DNA of 64,000 nt. It comes from Diprion similis (taxonomy: Eukaryota > Arthropoda > Insecta > Hymenoptera > Diprionidae). The notes beneath the pieces were generated by a model that saw nothing but the letters and a program-made list of their open reading frames with translations, ran no database searches and was not told where the DNA came from. The DNA lies in contig NC_060109.1 of NCBI RefSeq assembly GCF_021155765.1, forward strand, positions 5,481,001 through 5,545,000. Reading direction: 5' to 3'. Below, one piece after another: positions 56,045 through 64,000 of the stretch; the first letter of the stretch is position 1; each line of letters opens with the position of its first letter. Both the position numbers and the translations under genes were made by a program.

Positions 56045-56238
56045 TTGATTTGAGACGGTTTGATTCCATGACTTTCGAGGTCTTTTTCCAATTGACGTAT
56101 TCGCATTCGTGCCATGTCCAGTTCGTGCTTCACTTTCCAAGTATGAGTATCACAAATTGGATCCCGACAACGGTGATGTCGCAGGATATCCTGTGCCTCG
56201 TAGACTGCGCCCCTGAATGTTAGGGACTTTCCCATACT
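56045..56238 (-). CDS. candidate host-gene exon (coiled-coil protein, unidentified)
   Basis: On the minus strand an acceptor-like TATGAATTTCAG ends at 56239, an exon of about 194 bp is open, and a strong donor GTAAGT begins at 56044. The peptide ([19 protein letters not shown], then [20 protein letters not shown] and [15 protein letters not shown]) is unlike any transposon product I know; it has a Cys/His pair cluster and ends in a basic-acidic heptad helix. Composition is balanced, in contrast to the surrounding AT-rich DNA. I cannot name the protein. If real, flanking introns hold the surrounding transposons and the gene's other exons lie outside or unrecognised. The ATG at 56235 could be internal or a start. 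Confidence 0.5.
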
Positions 56239-56245
56239 CTGAAAT

Positions 56246-57413
56246 TCATACAGAACGTATCTCATATATTTTAGAATCGAACATTCAAGGCAGGATTACC
56301 AGTCTGACTTTTTTTTCAACGACCAATTCTTCTGTAAATCAGCGCCAGAGGTTTTTTCAATATAAGCTACACGGCACGTATCAAATATTATAATAAATAT
56401 AAACGATCCTACCACTCGGCACATGTTCAACTTGATACAGAATTTTATACTTTTTTCGAAATGCCAATGAGGTTTGGTTTGGATCAATTAATCAAGGAAA
56501 TCTTCTCAGATTAAATGTATTTCACGGCAGCACTGATGTCAACACGAATAAAGTCATGTAGCATTTGATTTTTCGTATTGTTAGGATTCTATTTTTGTTG
56601 AATATTCAAAATCACGCCACTACAACTAGTACTCAAGGTCAAAAACGAAGCATTCGTCTACCACAAATGTATAGCTTTCTAACGGTCATTTTGGTTCCTT
56701 GTTGCTTGGTAATTTAAAAGTTTAAATGAACATTTTTTTTTTCAATTACTTCATTGGGTAACATGTATTTAACAGCAATCTACCCATGCGAATTCAGAGG
56801 TTTGCTGTTACCAAATTGAGCAAATGATAAGAAATATAATGCTCTAACTTCATGCTCGCACAGATATTAGATATACGACGCTGAACATAAAAATAATGTT
56901 CAGTTGCAAATGATTATATTATATTAGCGTCGTATTAGCTAGAAAAAATCGATTAAAAACGGAGAAAAAAGAAATTCAAGGCCTGATTCGTTTACAGGGT
57001 ATTCCACAAAGAATCGATCAAGATCAGAAGTTGATGCTCCTATTGCAATCCGGATTTTTTTCTGCAACAGCACCAGTTGAAAAACGATACACTGATTTTT
57101 TCAAATTTTTTTGTGAACTATGTCATCCAGACCTCATATTCTTTTCGGACAGTCTTACAGTCACTTTACACCCGGCATCCACTTTATCTTCACCTAGCTT
57201 ACTCGGTTTCCGCACCAAGTCAGCAATTTGATCCCTAAACTGCAACCAGCGAGTTTTCTACATTCTCCACACGAGACACTTCCATTCTACCTTTCATACG
57301 AGTCATTTTTGATTATTTGCCCCAAACTAATCTAAGCCCTTCCCCAATTTGACTCTATTACTTTTGTTGTGTCCCTCGTGTGGGGGGATGGAGGAAGAGT
57401 TATGCTCTGTAAT
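56246..57413. other. unannotated region left of the copia element
   Basis: About 1.2 kb, AT-rich; short frames at 56296-56487 and 57031-57231 have no recognisable features. Confidence 0.4.
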
Positions 57414-57418
57414 ATATA

Positions 57419-57799
57419 TGTTGGATTTTATGTATAGGAGAGAGGTTGATAGATTGGTCCTTGATTATTTAAGTAAACTTTGTTTAATGGTTAAGTATAT
57501 TAGTTTATTATTATTTTTGTACAGGAAGTCTTATTATTTGTTATGGATTTTAACAAATAATTGTAACGCGTGCTGTTAGCATGCGTTCTATGGTAACGAC
57601 GAATTAGGACTATATAGAGAGAAGGAGAGCGACACGCTTCAAAAGTCGTGACGTAAGGGGGGAAGAATACCTGTCCCTCTTTAAGAGACAATAGCAGACT
57701 TCTAGCTTAGCAGGTAACGAGCTAGATGTCTACACATACATGGTTACTGATACAAAATCAAACACCAAATTGATGTATTCAAGCGGCTATAACTCAACA
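57419..57799 (-). repeat. copia 3' LTR
   Basis: Begins TGTTGGATTTTATGTATAGG and ends ACTCAACA in plus orientation; TG...CA ends. A purine stretch GGCTAAGAGGCG (minus strand, 57800-57811) abuts it and may be the polypurine tract. Confidence 0.95.
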
Positions 57800-57866
57800 C
57801 GCCTCTTAGCCACTTGAATACTCCAATTTTGTTAAATTACATTCAATTTTCTTTTCAAGTTAATAA

Positions 57867-60800
57867 CTAAGTGCTGTGGATTAACTTTAATTTACGACGA
57901 TTTTCCAGAAAGCTATTTTTGTCCAATGCCTTGGTAAAAATGTCGGCAATATTGTTTTTCGAGTCAACTTTCACTATGTCAATGATCTTGCTTTGGTAAT
58001 GCTCATTCACATAGTGAAATTGAATTTCTATATGTTTGGAGTTTTTGGTGAAGTTGCCGAACTTTGCGATAGCAACAGCTCCACTATTGTCCTCATGGAT
58101 TTTGATTGGTGAATTTACTTTTAAATCAAACGTTTCGTTGCATACATTTCTTACAAATAAAATTTCAGTGACTGCTTCTGATAATGATATGTACTCCGCG
58201 AATGTGGAGCACTTTGTAACTACGTTTTGTTTTTTTGATTTCCAGAAAATTAGATTACCGTTTAATCGAATTGCGTAGCCGCTTGTTGATTTTCTATCCA
58301 CATTATCTCCCGCATAATCGGAATCTACAAAACAATCAATTTTTTCGCTTTTGTCATTTTTTTCATATCTCAATTTTAGATCTTTGGTTTTTAATAAGTA
58401 TTTTAGAATGCGCATCGCATACTTATAATGGGTTTTGTCATAGCAGTTCTGAAATCTACTTAGGTAATTGACACTATACGCGATATCAGGTCTTGTGCCT
58501 GAGCTTATGTATAGGAGTTCGCCAATCAGATTTCTGTATTTTATTGATTTATCTGTTTCCCTTGCTGGATCAATTTTTAGGCTTGTCTCCATTGGAGTTT
58601 CGTACAGTTTGGAATCTTCTAATTTGTATTTGGAAGCTAAGGATTCGATATACTTAGACTGACTTAAATCCATGCTGGTTTTGTCTTTATTATATTTGAT
58701 CTCAATACCTATATAACTTTTAATTTCGCCTAGATCTTTCATCGTGAATCTTTTTATTAGATCCCTTTTGATTTGGTCAATTTTTTGTTTGTCTTTTGCA
58801 CAAATCAAAAGATCATCAACGAAGACAAGTAAGTATATCGATTCCTCATTTTCGATTTTTACATAAAGGCAATTATCGTATTCACTTCTCTTAAAATCTA
58901 ATTTTCTTATGTATTCATCAAATGTTTCGTACCACGCGAGTGGACTTTCGCGCAGACCGTACAAAGCCTTCGCTAGCTTGCAGACTTTGTTTTTACCCTT
59001 TTCATAGCCTTTTGGCTGGTAAATGTAGACCTCGCTTTTAACCGGTCCGTTGAGAAATGCTGTCTCAACGTCCATCTGCTCAATGAAAAAATTATTTGTT
59101 GTGCAATAGCTCAGAAGAATTTTTAGAGTCAACATTTTTCCCACGGGAGAGTAAACGTTTTCTAAATGTTCTCTTTGTTGAAAGCCACGAACTACTAAAC
59201 GCGCCTTACATGAATCGTCGCTCTTTCTTTTAAACACCCATTTTACATCGATTATTTTCTTGTCGGTCGGCTTTTCAACTAAACACCACGTTTTGTTTCT
59301 ATTTAGGCTATTTATTTCTGAGTCCATTGCAGCTCGCCACTGTTCAGAGTCTTTTGAGGTTATTGCCTCCTCATATGTACTTGGCGTATTAGCATTTATG
59401 TAGTTAACGTAAATACAATGAGTTAAAGGATTCCCGTAATGCTCGACTTTTTTCCTTTCGCGTGTGGGTACATTTCTAGTTTTAGGTTTATCATTTACAT
59501 TGACTGATTCCTTTTCTTTTTCATTTTTGATGAATACCTCATCGTCAGCATTTTCATAATTGTCTTCACCCTCATCATCGCTCAATGCACTCTCTGACTC
59601 ATTCTGGTTGACATTCGTATGTACATGGTTTGGTGTTTCGCTATTTACATTTAAAGTGTTTTTATTATCCTGTGTGTCTAGGCAAATTAGTCTTGTACCC
59701 TGTTCGATCACTTGCACGTGTCTTGCCTCGATTACTTTATTGTTAACCAAAACTCGATACCCGAAATGTGTATAACCTACGAGTACACCCATTTGTGACT
59801 TATCGTCCCATTTTTTCCTGCGAATTTCGGGGACTCGTACGAAAACTCTTGAGCCGTAAATCTTTAAGTGCTTAGCATGTGGCTTTACACCGAAAAATAT
59901 TTCATAAGGCGTTTTATTTTCGCAAGTATTTGCGATAGTTCGATTCTTTAAGTAGGCAACAGTGTTTATTGCCTCAGGCCAATAAATTTTACTTATACGC
60001 GCCTCTTTAATTAAACATCTCGCGATATCCATTGCCGACCTGTTATACCGTTCAGCAACGCCGTTGAGTTCATGTACGCCTGTCGGACACGGTAAAATTT
60101 CAATTCCCTTTTGGCTAGCAAATTCGTAAATTTCTTTATTTAAATATTCGGTCCCCTTGTCACATTGCAATCTTTTAATTGGTCCACCGAATTGATTCTC
60201 TATAAAATTAATGTGATTTTTAAAACATTCGGCGGTTTCTGATTTGTTTTTTATGCAATAGATTCGCGCACATTTGCTGTAATCGTCTATGAACGTGAGA
60301 AAGTATTTTTGACCTTTGTACCCAGTAATATTATGCGGACCGTTAAGATCGGTATGTAGGACTTCATTTATCGCCGTTGTTTTCGCACGATTATTTTCGA
60401 AAGGTAAATTTGCCATTTTGCTTTCAATACACGTCGCGCATTTCATTTCTTGATTTTCTAGGTAATCGGGCAGACCGACAAGTAATTTATCTTTTACTAT
60501 TCTTTCTAGGTACTTAAAATTTACATGGCCTAACGCTCGGTGCCATTTTTCTTTATTTGTTAGTGTTGTTACATTGGTGAAGATCTTATTCACATAATTC
60601 TTGTTTGTACAAGTCTCGTTTGACTCGTTCGGATTTTTTACAAAACTATTCATGTGATATAGATCGTTTATTTTGACAGCTACTGCCAGAAGGTTTCTAG
60701 ATTCTTTATCAAAAATTTTTGCATTTGAATCGCGCGCTATTATTGTGCAATTTTTTGTGATTTTTGAAAAACTTAACAGGTTTTTCTTTAGGCCTTCTGC

Positions 60801-61916
60801 AAAATAAACGTTCTTTAGTTCGACTGGCTGGACATTATAATAGTTCTTAAAATATATTACCATGTTGCCCACTTTCGTCGCTTGCAGCTTTTTGCCGTCG
60901 GGTAGGTTTACATCTATGGGTTTTTTAAGCGCAACACAAGTAGAATAAAATTTATCACTTTTAATTAAGTGATCTGTACACCCGCTATCGAGTAGCCACT
61001 TTATCTCGCTTTCACTTGTTGCTTTACTGTTTACACTTAGTGACTGATGATTGACTTGTAGAGCCCATGATGACAAGTTTTGTTGTTGTTTTTCGATGCC
61101 TGTTGGCTGACGCTGTCCTCGTTGTTGTCCTCTGCCTCGGTTGCCGCCTCGCTGATGTCCAACGCCTCTTCCTCGCTGAGTTCCGAATTTTCCATGGCCG
61201 TTTTTGTTTTGGTGCTGTTGGTGACCGTTGCTTTGGTTTGAAAACCAACAATCTCGCTGCGTGTGACCTGGTTTGTTGCATATATAGCACAAGCTGTTGG
61301 CTTTAGTTTTGGTGGTGAACGTGCTGACACTTGGTTTTTGTTCATTCTCTCCTTTTGTTAGACTTTTTTCTTTGATTTTTGATTTGACATAGTCCACGGT
61401 TTGTTTTTCCGTCGGAACAATGTCGATAAAGTCGCCAATTGCACTAAAACTTGAAGGTAATGCTTTGATTAGGTATCTTATTTTTTCTTCTTGCTCGAGT
61501 GTACCTCCTGCGGTGACGTATTCATTGCACATTTTTTCGAAGTCTAGAAAGAAATCGTCAACTGTTTCGTAATTCTTCATTCTAATTTCTTCAATCTTTG
61601 ATCTGCAGATTATCTGCATAGGCGTTGATTTTGTTGAATATATTTCGTCTAATTTTTTAATCATTTTTAATGTTGTGTCGCAGTTCTTGATGAATTCCAG
61701 CTGGCTGTCGGAGACCGTACTTATTAGGATTGTTTTAGATTTTAGATCCAGTTTCTTCCATTCCGCTTGGCTTTCCGTAGAATCCTTTTCTCGAATCGCT
61801 GGCGCTTGGCACTCGTTAAATTCGAGAATGTTCAGCAGCCTGTACTTCCAACTGTTATAATTTTTTCCGTCGAAAATCGGTATATTCACTTCGTTGATTT
61901 TCGTTAGCTTTGCCAT
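57867..61916 (-). CDS. copia gag-pol polyprotein, intact
   Basis: A 1349-aa frame from ATG 61916. Order: Gag (UBN2-like, residues about 1-200), zinc knuckle CYICNKPGHTQRDC (about 210-223), a Gly/Arg/Gln-rich RNA-binding linker, aspartic protease WLLDSGCTDH (about residue 310), integrase with HxxxH/CxxC (HRALGHVNFKYLERIV, CATC) and DDE residues in VLHTDLNGP, RLQCDKGTEY and NGVAERYNRS, the copia-specific GKE-like region (YEIFFGVKP), reverse transcriptase with QMDVETAFLNG and YLLVFVDDLLIC, and RNase H with CFVDSDYAGD and SKHIEIQFHYVNEH. All catalytic residues are present and there is no stop or frameshift. No separate envelope gene. Confidence 0.97.
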   Translation of the reverse strand: MAKLTKINEVNIPIFDGKNYNSWKYRLLNILEFNECQAPAIREKDSTESQAEWKKLDLKSKTILISTVSDSQLEFIKNCDTTLKMIKKLDEIYSTKSTPMQIICRSKIEEIRMKNYETVDDFFLDFEKMCNEYVTAGGTLEQEEKIRYLIKALPSSFSAIGDFIDIVPTEKQTVDYVKSKIKEKSLTKGENEQKPSVSTFTTKTKANSLCYICNKPGHTQRDCWFSNQSNGHQQHQNKNGHGKFGTQRGRGVGHQRGGNRGRGQQRGQRQPTGIEKQQQNLSSWALQVNHQSLSVNSKATSESEIKWLLDSGCTDHLIKSDKFYSTCVALKKPIDVNLPDGKKLQATKVGNMVIYFKNYYNVQPVELKNVYFAEGLKKNLLSFSKITKNCTIIARDSNAKIFDKESRNLLAVAVKINDLYHMNSFVKNPNESNETCTNKNYVNKIFTNVTTLTNKEKWHRALGHVNFKYLERIVKDKLLVGLPDYLENQEMKCATCIESKMANLPFENNRAKTTAINEVLHTDLNGPHNITGYKGQKYFLTFIDDYSKCARIYCIKNKSETAECFKNHINFIENQFGGPIKRLQCDKGTEYLNKEIYEFASQKGIEILPCPTGVHELNGVAERYNRSAMDIARCLIKEARISKIYWPEAINTVAYLKNRTIANTCENKTPYEIFFGVKPHAKHLKIYGSRVFVRVPEIRRKKWDDKSQMGVLVGYTHFGYRVLVNNKVIEARHVQVIEQGTRLICLDTQDNKNTLNVNSETPNHVHTNVNQNESESALSDDEGEDNYENADDEVFIKNEKEKESVNVNDKPKTRNVPTRERKKVEHYGNPLTHCIYVNYINANTPSTYEEAITSKDSEQWRAAMDSEINSLNRNKTWCLVEKPTDKKIIDVKWVFKRKSDDSCKARLVVRGFQQREHLENVYSPVGKMLTLKILLSYCTTNNFFIEQMDVETAFLNGPVKSEVYIYQPKGYEKGKNKVCKLAKALYGLRESPLAWYETFDEYIRKLDFKRSEYDNCLYVKIENEESIYLLVFVDDLLICAKDKQKIDQIKRDLIKRFTMKDLGEIKSYIGIEIKYNKDKTSMDLSQSKYIESLASKYKLEDSKLYETPMETSLKIDPARETDKSIKYRNLIGELLYISSGTRPDIAYSVNYLSRFQNCYDKTHYKYAMRILKYLLKTKDLKLRYEKNDKSEKIDCFVDSDYAGDNVDRKSTSGYAIRLNGNLIFWKSKKQNVVTKCSTFAEYISLSEAVTEILFVRNVCNETFDLKVNSPIKIHEDNSGAVAIAKFGNFTKNSKHIEIQFHYVNEHYQSKIIDIVKVDSKNNIADIFTKALDKNSFLENRRKLKLIHST

Positions 61917-62212
61917 ATTTCATCGGTATTTAGCTGTGAACTTTTGTGTGTTTAATTTACTCTCTGTACTTTGTATTTAGGATTCGAATTATTTCTCTAT
62001 GGTATCGAGCACGTGTTTCACTCAATCTCGCAACCGATTTTCTAATCCGCTGTAATCGCACAGTTATTTTCGCGAATCTTCTTTAGCTCCCCTTCTTAAA
62101 TGTTCAGTGCTTAGTTTATTTCGTTATTATACTTTTATTTTTGAAACATTCAATTATTTTAATTGTTACCAACCAATAAACACTGACTATCTACCGCTGA
62201 CCATCAACCACG
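61917..62212 (-). other. copia 5' leader
   Basis: About 300 bp between primer-binding site and gag start; AT-rich and without a frame; would carry the packaging signal. Confidence 0.6.
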
Positions 62213-62223
62213 CTCTGCTACCA
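62213..62223 (-). promoter_or_regulatory. copia primer-binding site, initiator tRNA-Met type
   Basis: On the minus strand TGGTAGCAGAG immediately follows the 5' LTR and then GTGGTTGATGG-like DNA; animal initiator tRNA-Met ends ...CTCTGCTACCA, so the 11 bases pair perfectly and further bases partially. This suggests full 3'-end priming rather than the half-tRNA mode of Drosophila copia. Confidence 0.75.
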
Positions 62224-62600
62224 TGTTGGATTTTATATATAGGAGAGAGGTTGATAGATTGGTCCTTGATTATTTAAGTAAACTTTGTTTAATGGTTAAG
62301 TATATTAGTTTATTATTATTTTTGTACAGGAAGTCTTATTATTTGTTATGGATTTTAACAAATAATTGTAACGCGTGCTGTTAGCATGCGTTCTATGGTA
62401 ACGACGAATTAGGACTAGAGAGAAGGAGAGCGACACGCTTCAAAAGTCGTGACGTAAGGGGGGAAGAATACCTGTCCCTCTTTAAGAGACAATAGCAGAC
62501 TTCTAGCTTAGCAGGTAACGAGCTAGATGTCTACACATACATGGTTACTGATACAAAATCAAACACCAAATTGATGTATTCAAGCGGCTATAACTCAACA
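62224..62600 (-). repeat. copia 5' LTR
   Basis: 377 bp, near identical to 57419-57799; lacks TATA of the GACTATATAGAG run. Contains the element promoter by position. Confidence 0.95.
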
Positions 62601-62605
62601 ATATA

Positions 62606-62868
62606 ATATTATACCGGTTATGTGGTTAGTAATACGCTCCGCGTACTGCCCTGGCCGTCAGTTCATGAGAGAGTGATGTTTTCGATTTGTTTCATGAGTG
62701 TGCACTGAGACTGCTCTGTACATCAATTCTATGTTTGATTGGCAGTGTCAATCGCTTGCTCTCAAGAGCAGCATGCCCGTTTAGCTTCGTAATTATCCGG
62801 CAGGGCACACCGAGTGCACCGTTGGCTGCTCTGTACTTTGGGGTCAGTGCAGGACACGGCGTGCAAAT
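62606..62868. other. spacer / possible 5' region of the Harbinger-like fragment
   Basis: 260 bp with no coding frame of note; a TTGATTGGCAG stretch near 62737 could be promoter-proximal. Confidence 0.3.
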
Positions 62869-63268
62869 ATGGCGCAGATAGATCCAAGAGATTCAAGACA
62901 TACTTTGGGTATAGCAGCGTTTTTATCATTTTCGGAGAGTTCTGAAGATGAATTAATGCAGGTAGTAGTAGCTCAAGAAAAACAAGAAGTACTTCGCATA
63001 GAAAATGACATTTTTCACATTGTCGGCAACTATACGGCTGAACGGGTAGGTGGGCTTGACCACAAAATATTTATTTCTGTACGGTAATTTCTTTATTATT
63101 AATCTCTTCTTTCAGTACAAAGTCCGCTACCGAGAGTCACGCTTCACGTGCGACCAAATAGTCACTTTGTTCGAACAAAGTGAATTCTATGCAAATAATC
63201 GCCTGAATGGAAAGCCAATAAAGAGTACCATACCTCATATTTTTTCATTCCTATGGTACATAAAATAA
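62869..63268 (+). pseudogene. N-terminal fragment of a PIF/Harbinger-type transposase gene
   Basis: Exon 1 62869-63045 (ATG; MAQIDPRDSRHTLGIAAF, Ser/Glu-rich) ends at donor CGG/GTAGGT; a 70-bp intron ends with TCTTCTTTCAG at 63115; exon 2 63116-63268 gives YRESRFTCDQIVTLFEQSEF then PHIFSFLWYIK and a TAA. Phase is 0 and both splice sites are good. The second exon resembles the segment preceding the catalytic domain in HARBI1-like transposases (FLWY followed by an HTH). The catalytic core is absent, so it is a truncated fragment or a small internal-deletion derivative; a short domesticated gene cannot be excluded. Confidence 0.5.
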
Positions 63269-64000
63269 AGGCTGTGGCACTTGCATGAACGGCCTGGGTA
63301 AAATATTGTATATTGTGTTCTGCTTGCCATAGAATGCTACTTATAATATTATTCACGCTGAATAGTGTGATTGAATGCTCGAGTTTGTCAGAATACCTAA
63401 ATCAACACTGTGCTCAAAGCACGTCTTCAATGATGCTGATTCACTGTAGCACATTTGTTTTGGTACGGGTGCTGGAAAAAAAGGTGTCTAGCACACCGTA
63501 GCTGAAAGATTTAACGTGAGTTTGTCGACCTTGCACGATAATAGTAATACAAGGGGCATTCTGGATTGATTTGTGTTAGTCCTGTGTATGTGTGAGTTCT
63601 GCTAGGTTAGTATATCTGTGTGTCAACCCCTGCAGTACCGACTGAAAGTCAAACATCAACCGCATGATATTTTTTTATGTGAGTTCAAAGTCCGGTGCCT
63701 TATCAACCACGTGACATTCCACAGTTAATAGTTCCGAGAATTGTTTTTTTTTTCGCCAAACCGGATGCTGGCGTGAAGCACGTGACATTCTGTTTCCACG
63801 ATATTAAAATACGTGACGTTCTTTTTCCCCACCAAATGCTTGTCAGGACTCTCATACAACGAATCCTTGTGTTTATGTTTGCAAACGAAAAAATGTGATA
63901 TCGTAGGGTGGTTTCAAGTTTAAACTTGTAGAGCGCGTGTGCGAAGTGAGGAAGATGGAATCCTCGAAGTGTTTGAAATTGATCATCAGTATGTAATCGG
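63269..64000. other. unannotated right end of the window
   Basis: About 730 bp; I found no matching inverted end for the Harbinger-like fragment, no splice-bounded frame and no RNA gene. Confidence 0.4.

Larger units (their letters stand above)
57419..62600 (-). mobile_element. full-length Ty1/copia retrotransposon
   Basis: 5.2 kb, flanked by the 5-bp duplication ATATA (57414-57418 and 62601-62605). LTRs are 381 and 377 bp and differ by one visible substitution and one 4-bp indel. Coding strand is minus, so the 5' LTR is at 62224-62600. A primer-binding site (TGGTAGCAGAG) directly follows the 5' LTR and a single intact gag-pol frame fills the interior. Appears young and possibly competent. 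Confidence 0.96.

Overview
This is eukaryotic, AT-rich, repeat-dominated DNA, almost certainly from an arthropod and probably an insect. The evidence is an arthropod-type Polinton, THAP/YqaJ, pogo, Tc1/mariner, Penelope and copia elements, short introns of about 70 to 170 bp, and no bacterial-style operons outside the Polinton. I cannot name the species. Nearly all recognisable coding sequence belongs to transposable elements; only one short stretch (56045-56238, minus) looks like a possible host exon. || Layout. (1) 86-14518 is a complete Polinton/Maverick with 6-bp target duplications (CGAGCA) and 0.8-0.9 kb terminal inverted repeats. It carries the usual virus-like set: major capsid, penton, adenain-type protease, phospholipase A2-like/membrane protein, packaging ATPase, a DUF8207-like protein, retroviral-type integrase with a chromodomain-like tail, protein-primed DNA polymerase B and several small proteins. 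Most large genes carry stops or frameshifts, so this copy is dead, while several small genes remain open. (2) 15339-19635 is a THAP-transposase plus YqaJ-nuclease DNA transposon (ISL2EU/IS4EU-like), each gene with one frameshift. (3) 19722-20337 is a solo LTR with a 4-bp target duplication. (4) 22765-25217 is a long-inverted-repeat element without a recognisable transposase. (5) 27832-30444 is a pogo-superfamily transposon with TA duplications whose transposase is followed by a PHD/RING-like finger. (6) 31000-40100 holds non-autonomous inverted-repeat elements, a (TG)n tract, foldbacks, a TTAA-flanked MITE and a fossil of an uncharacterised arthropod transposon ORF. (7) 40714-47010 is a second, palindromic Polinton derivative with its own 6-bp duplication (TATGCC). 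Both arms carry the same terminus and the same 5' part of the polymerase gene, and a Penelope-like retroelement sits exactly at the centre. (8) 50795-52665 is a decayed mariner-like element nested in an older inverted-repeat element. (9) 57419-62600 is a full-length, near-identical-LTR Ty1/copia element with an intact 1349-aa gag-pol frame, the only element here that looks potentially functional. (10) 62869-63268 is a short two-exon gene fragment resembling the start of a PIF/Harbinger-type transposase. || How the pieces relate. Inside the Polinton, virion-type genes (left half, minus strand, plus the divergent ATPase) are separated from the replication and integration genes (right half), the classical organisation of this virus-like group. 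The second Polinton is best explained, as inference, by a snap-back replication product of protein-primed synthesis, analogous to palindromic defective genomes of other protein-primed replicons. || Much of the remaining sequence (about 20.3-22.7, 25.2-27.8, 36.9-40.7, 47.0-50.0, 53.2-57.4 kb) is anonymous AT-rich DNA with MITE-like fragments. It may be intronic or intergenic; the sequence alone does not decide. All frames and splice sites below were read by eye; family names come from motif recognition, not database searches.
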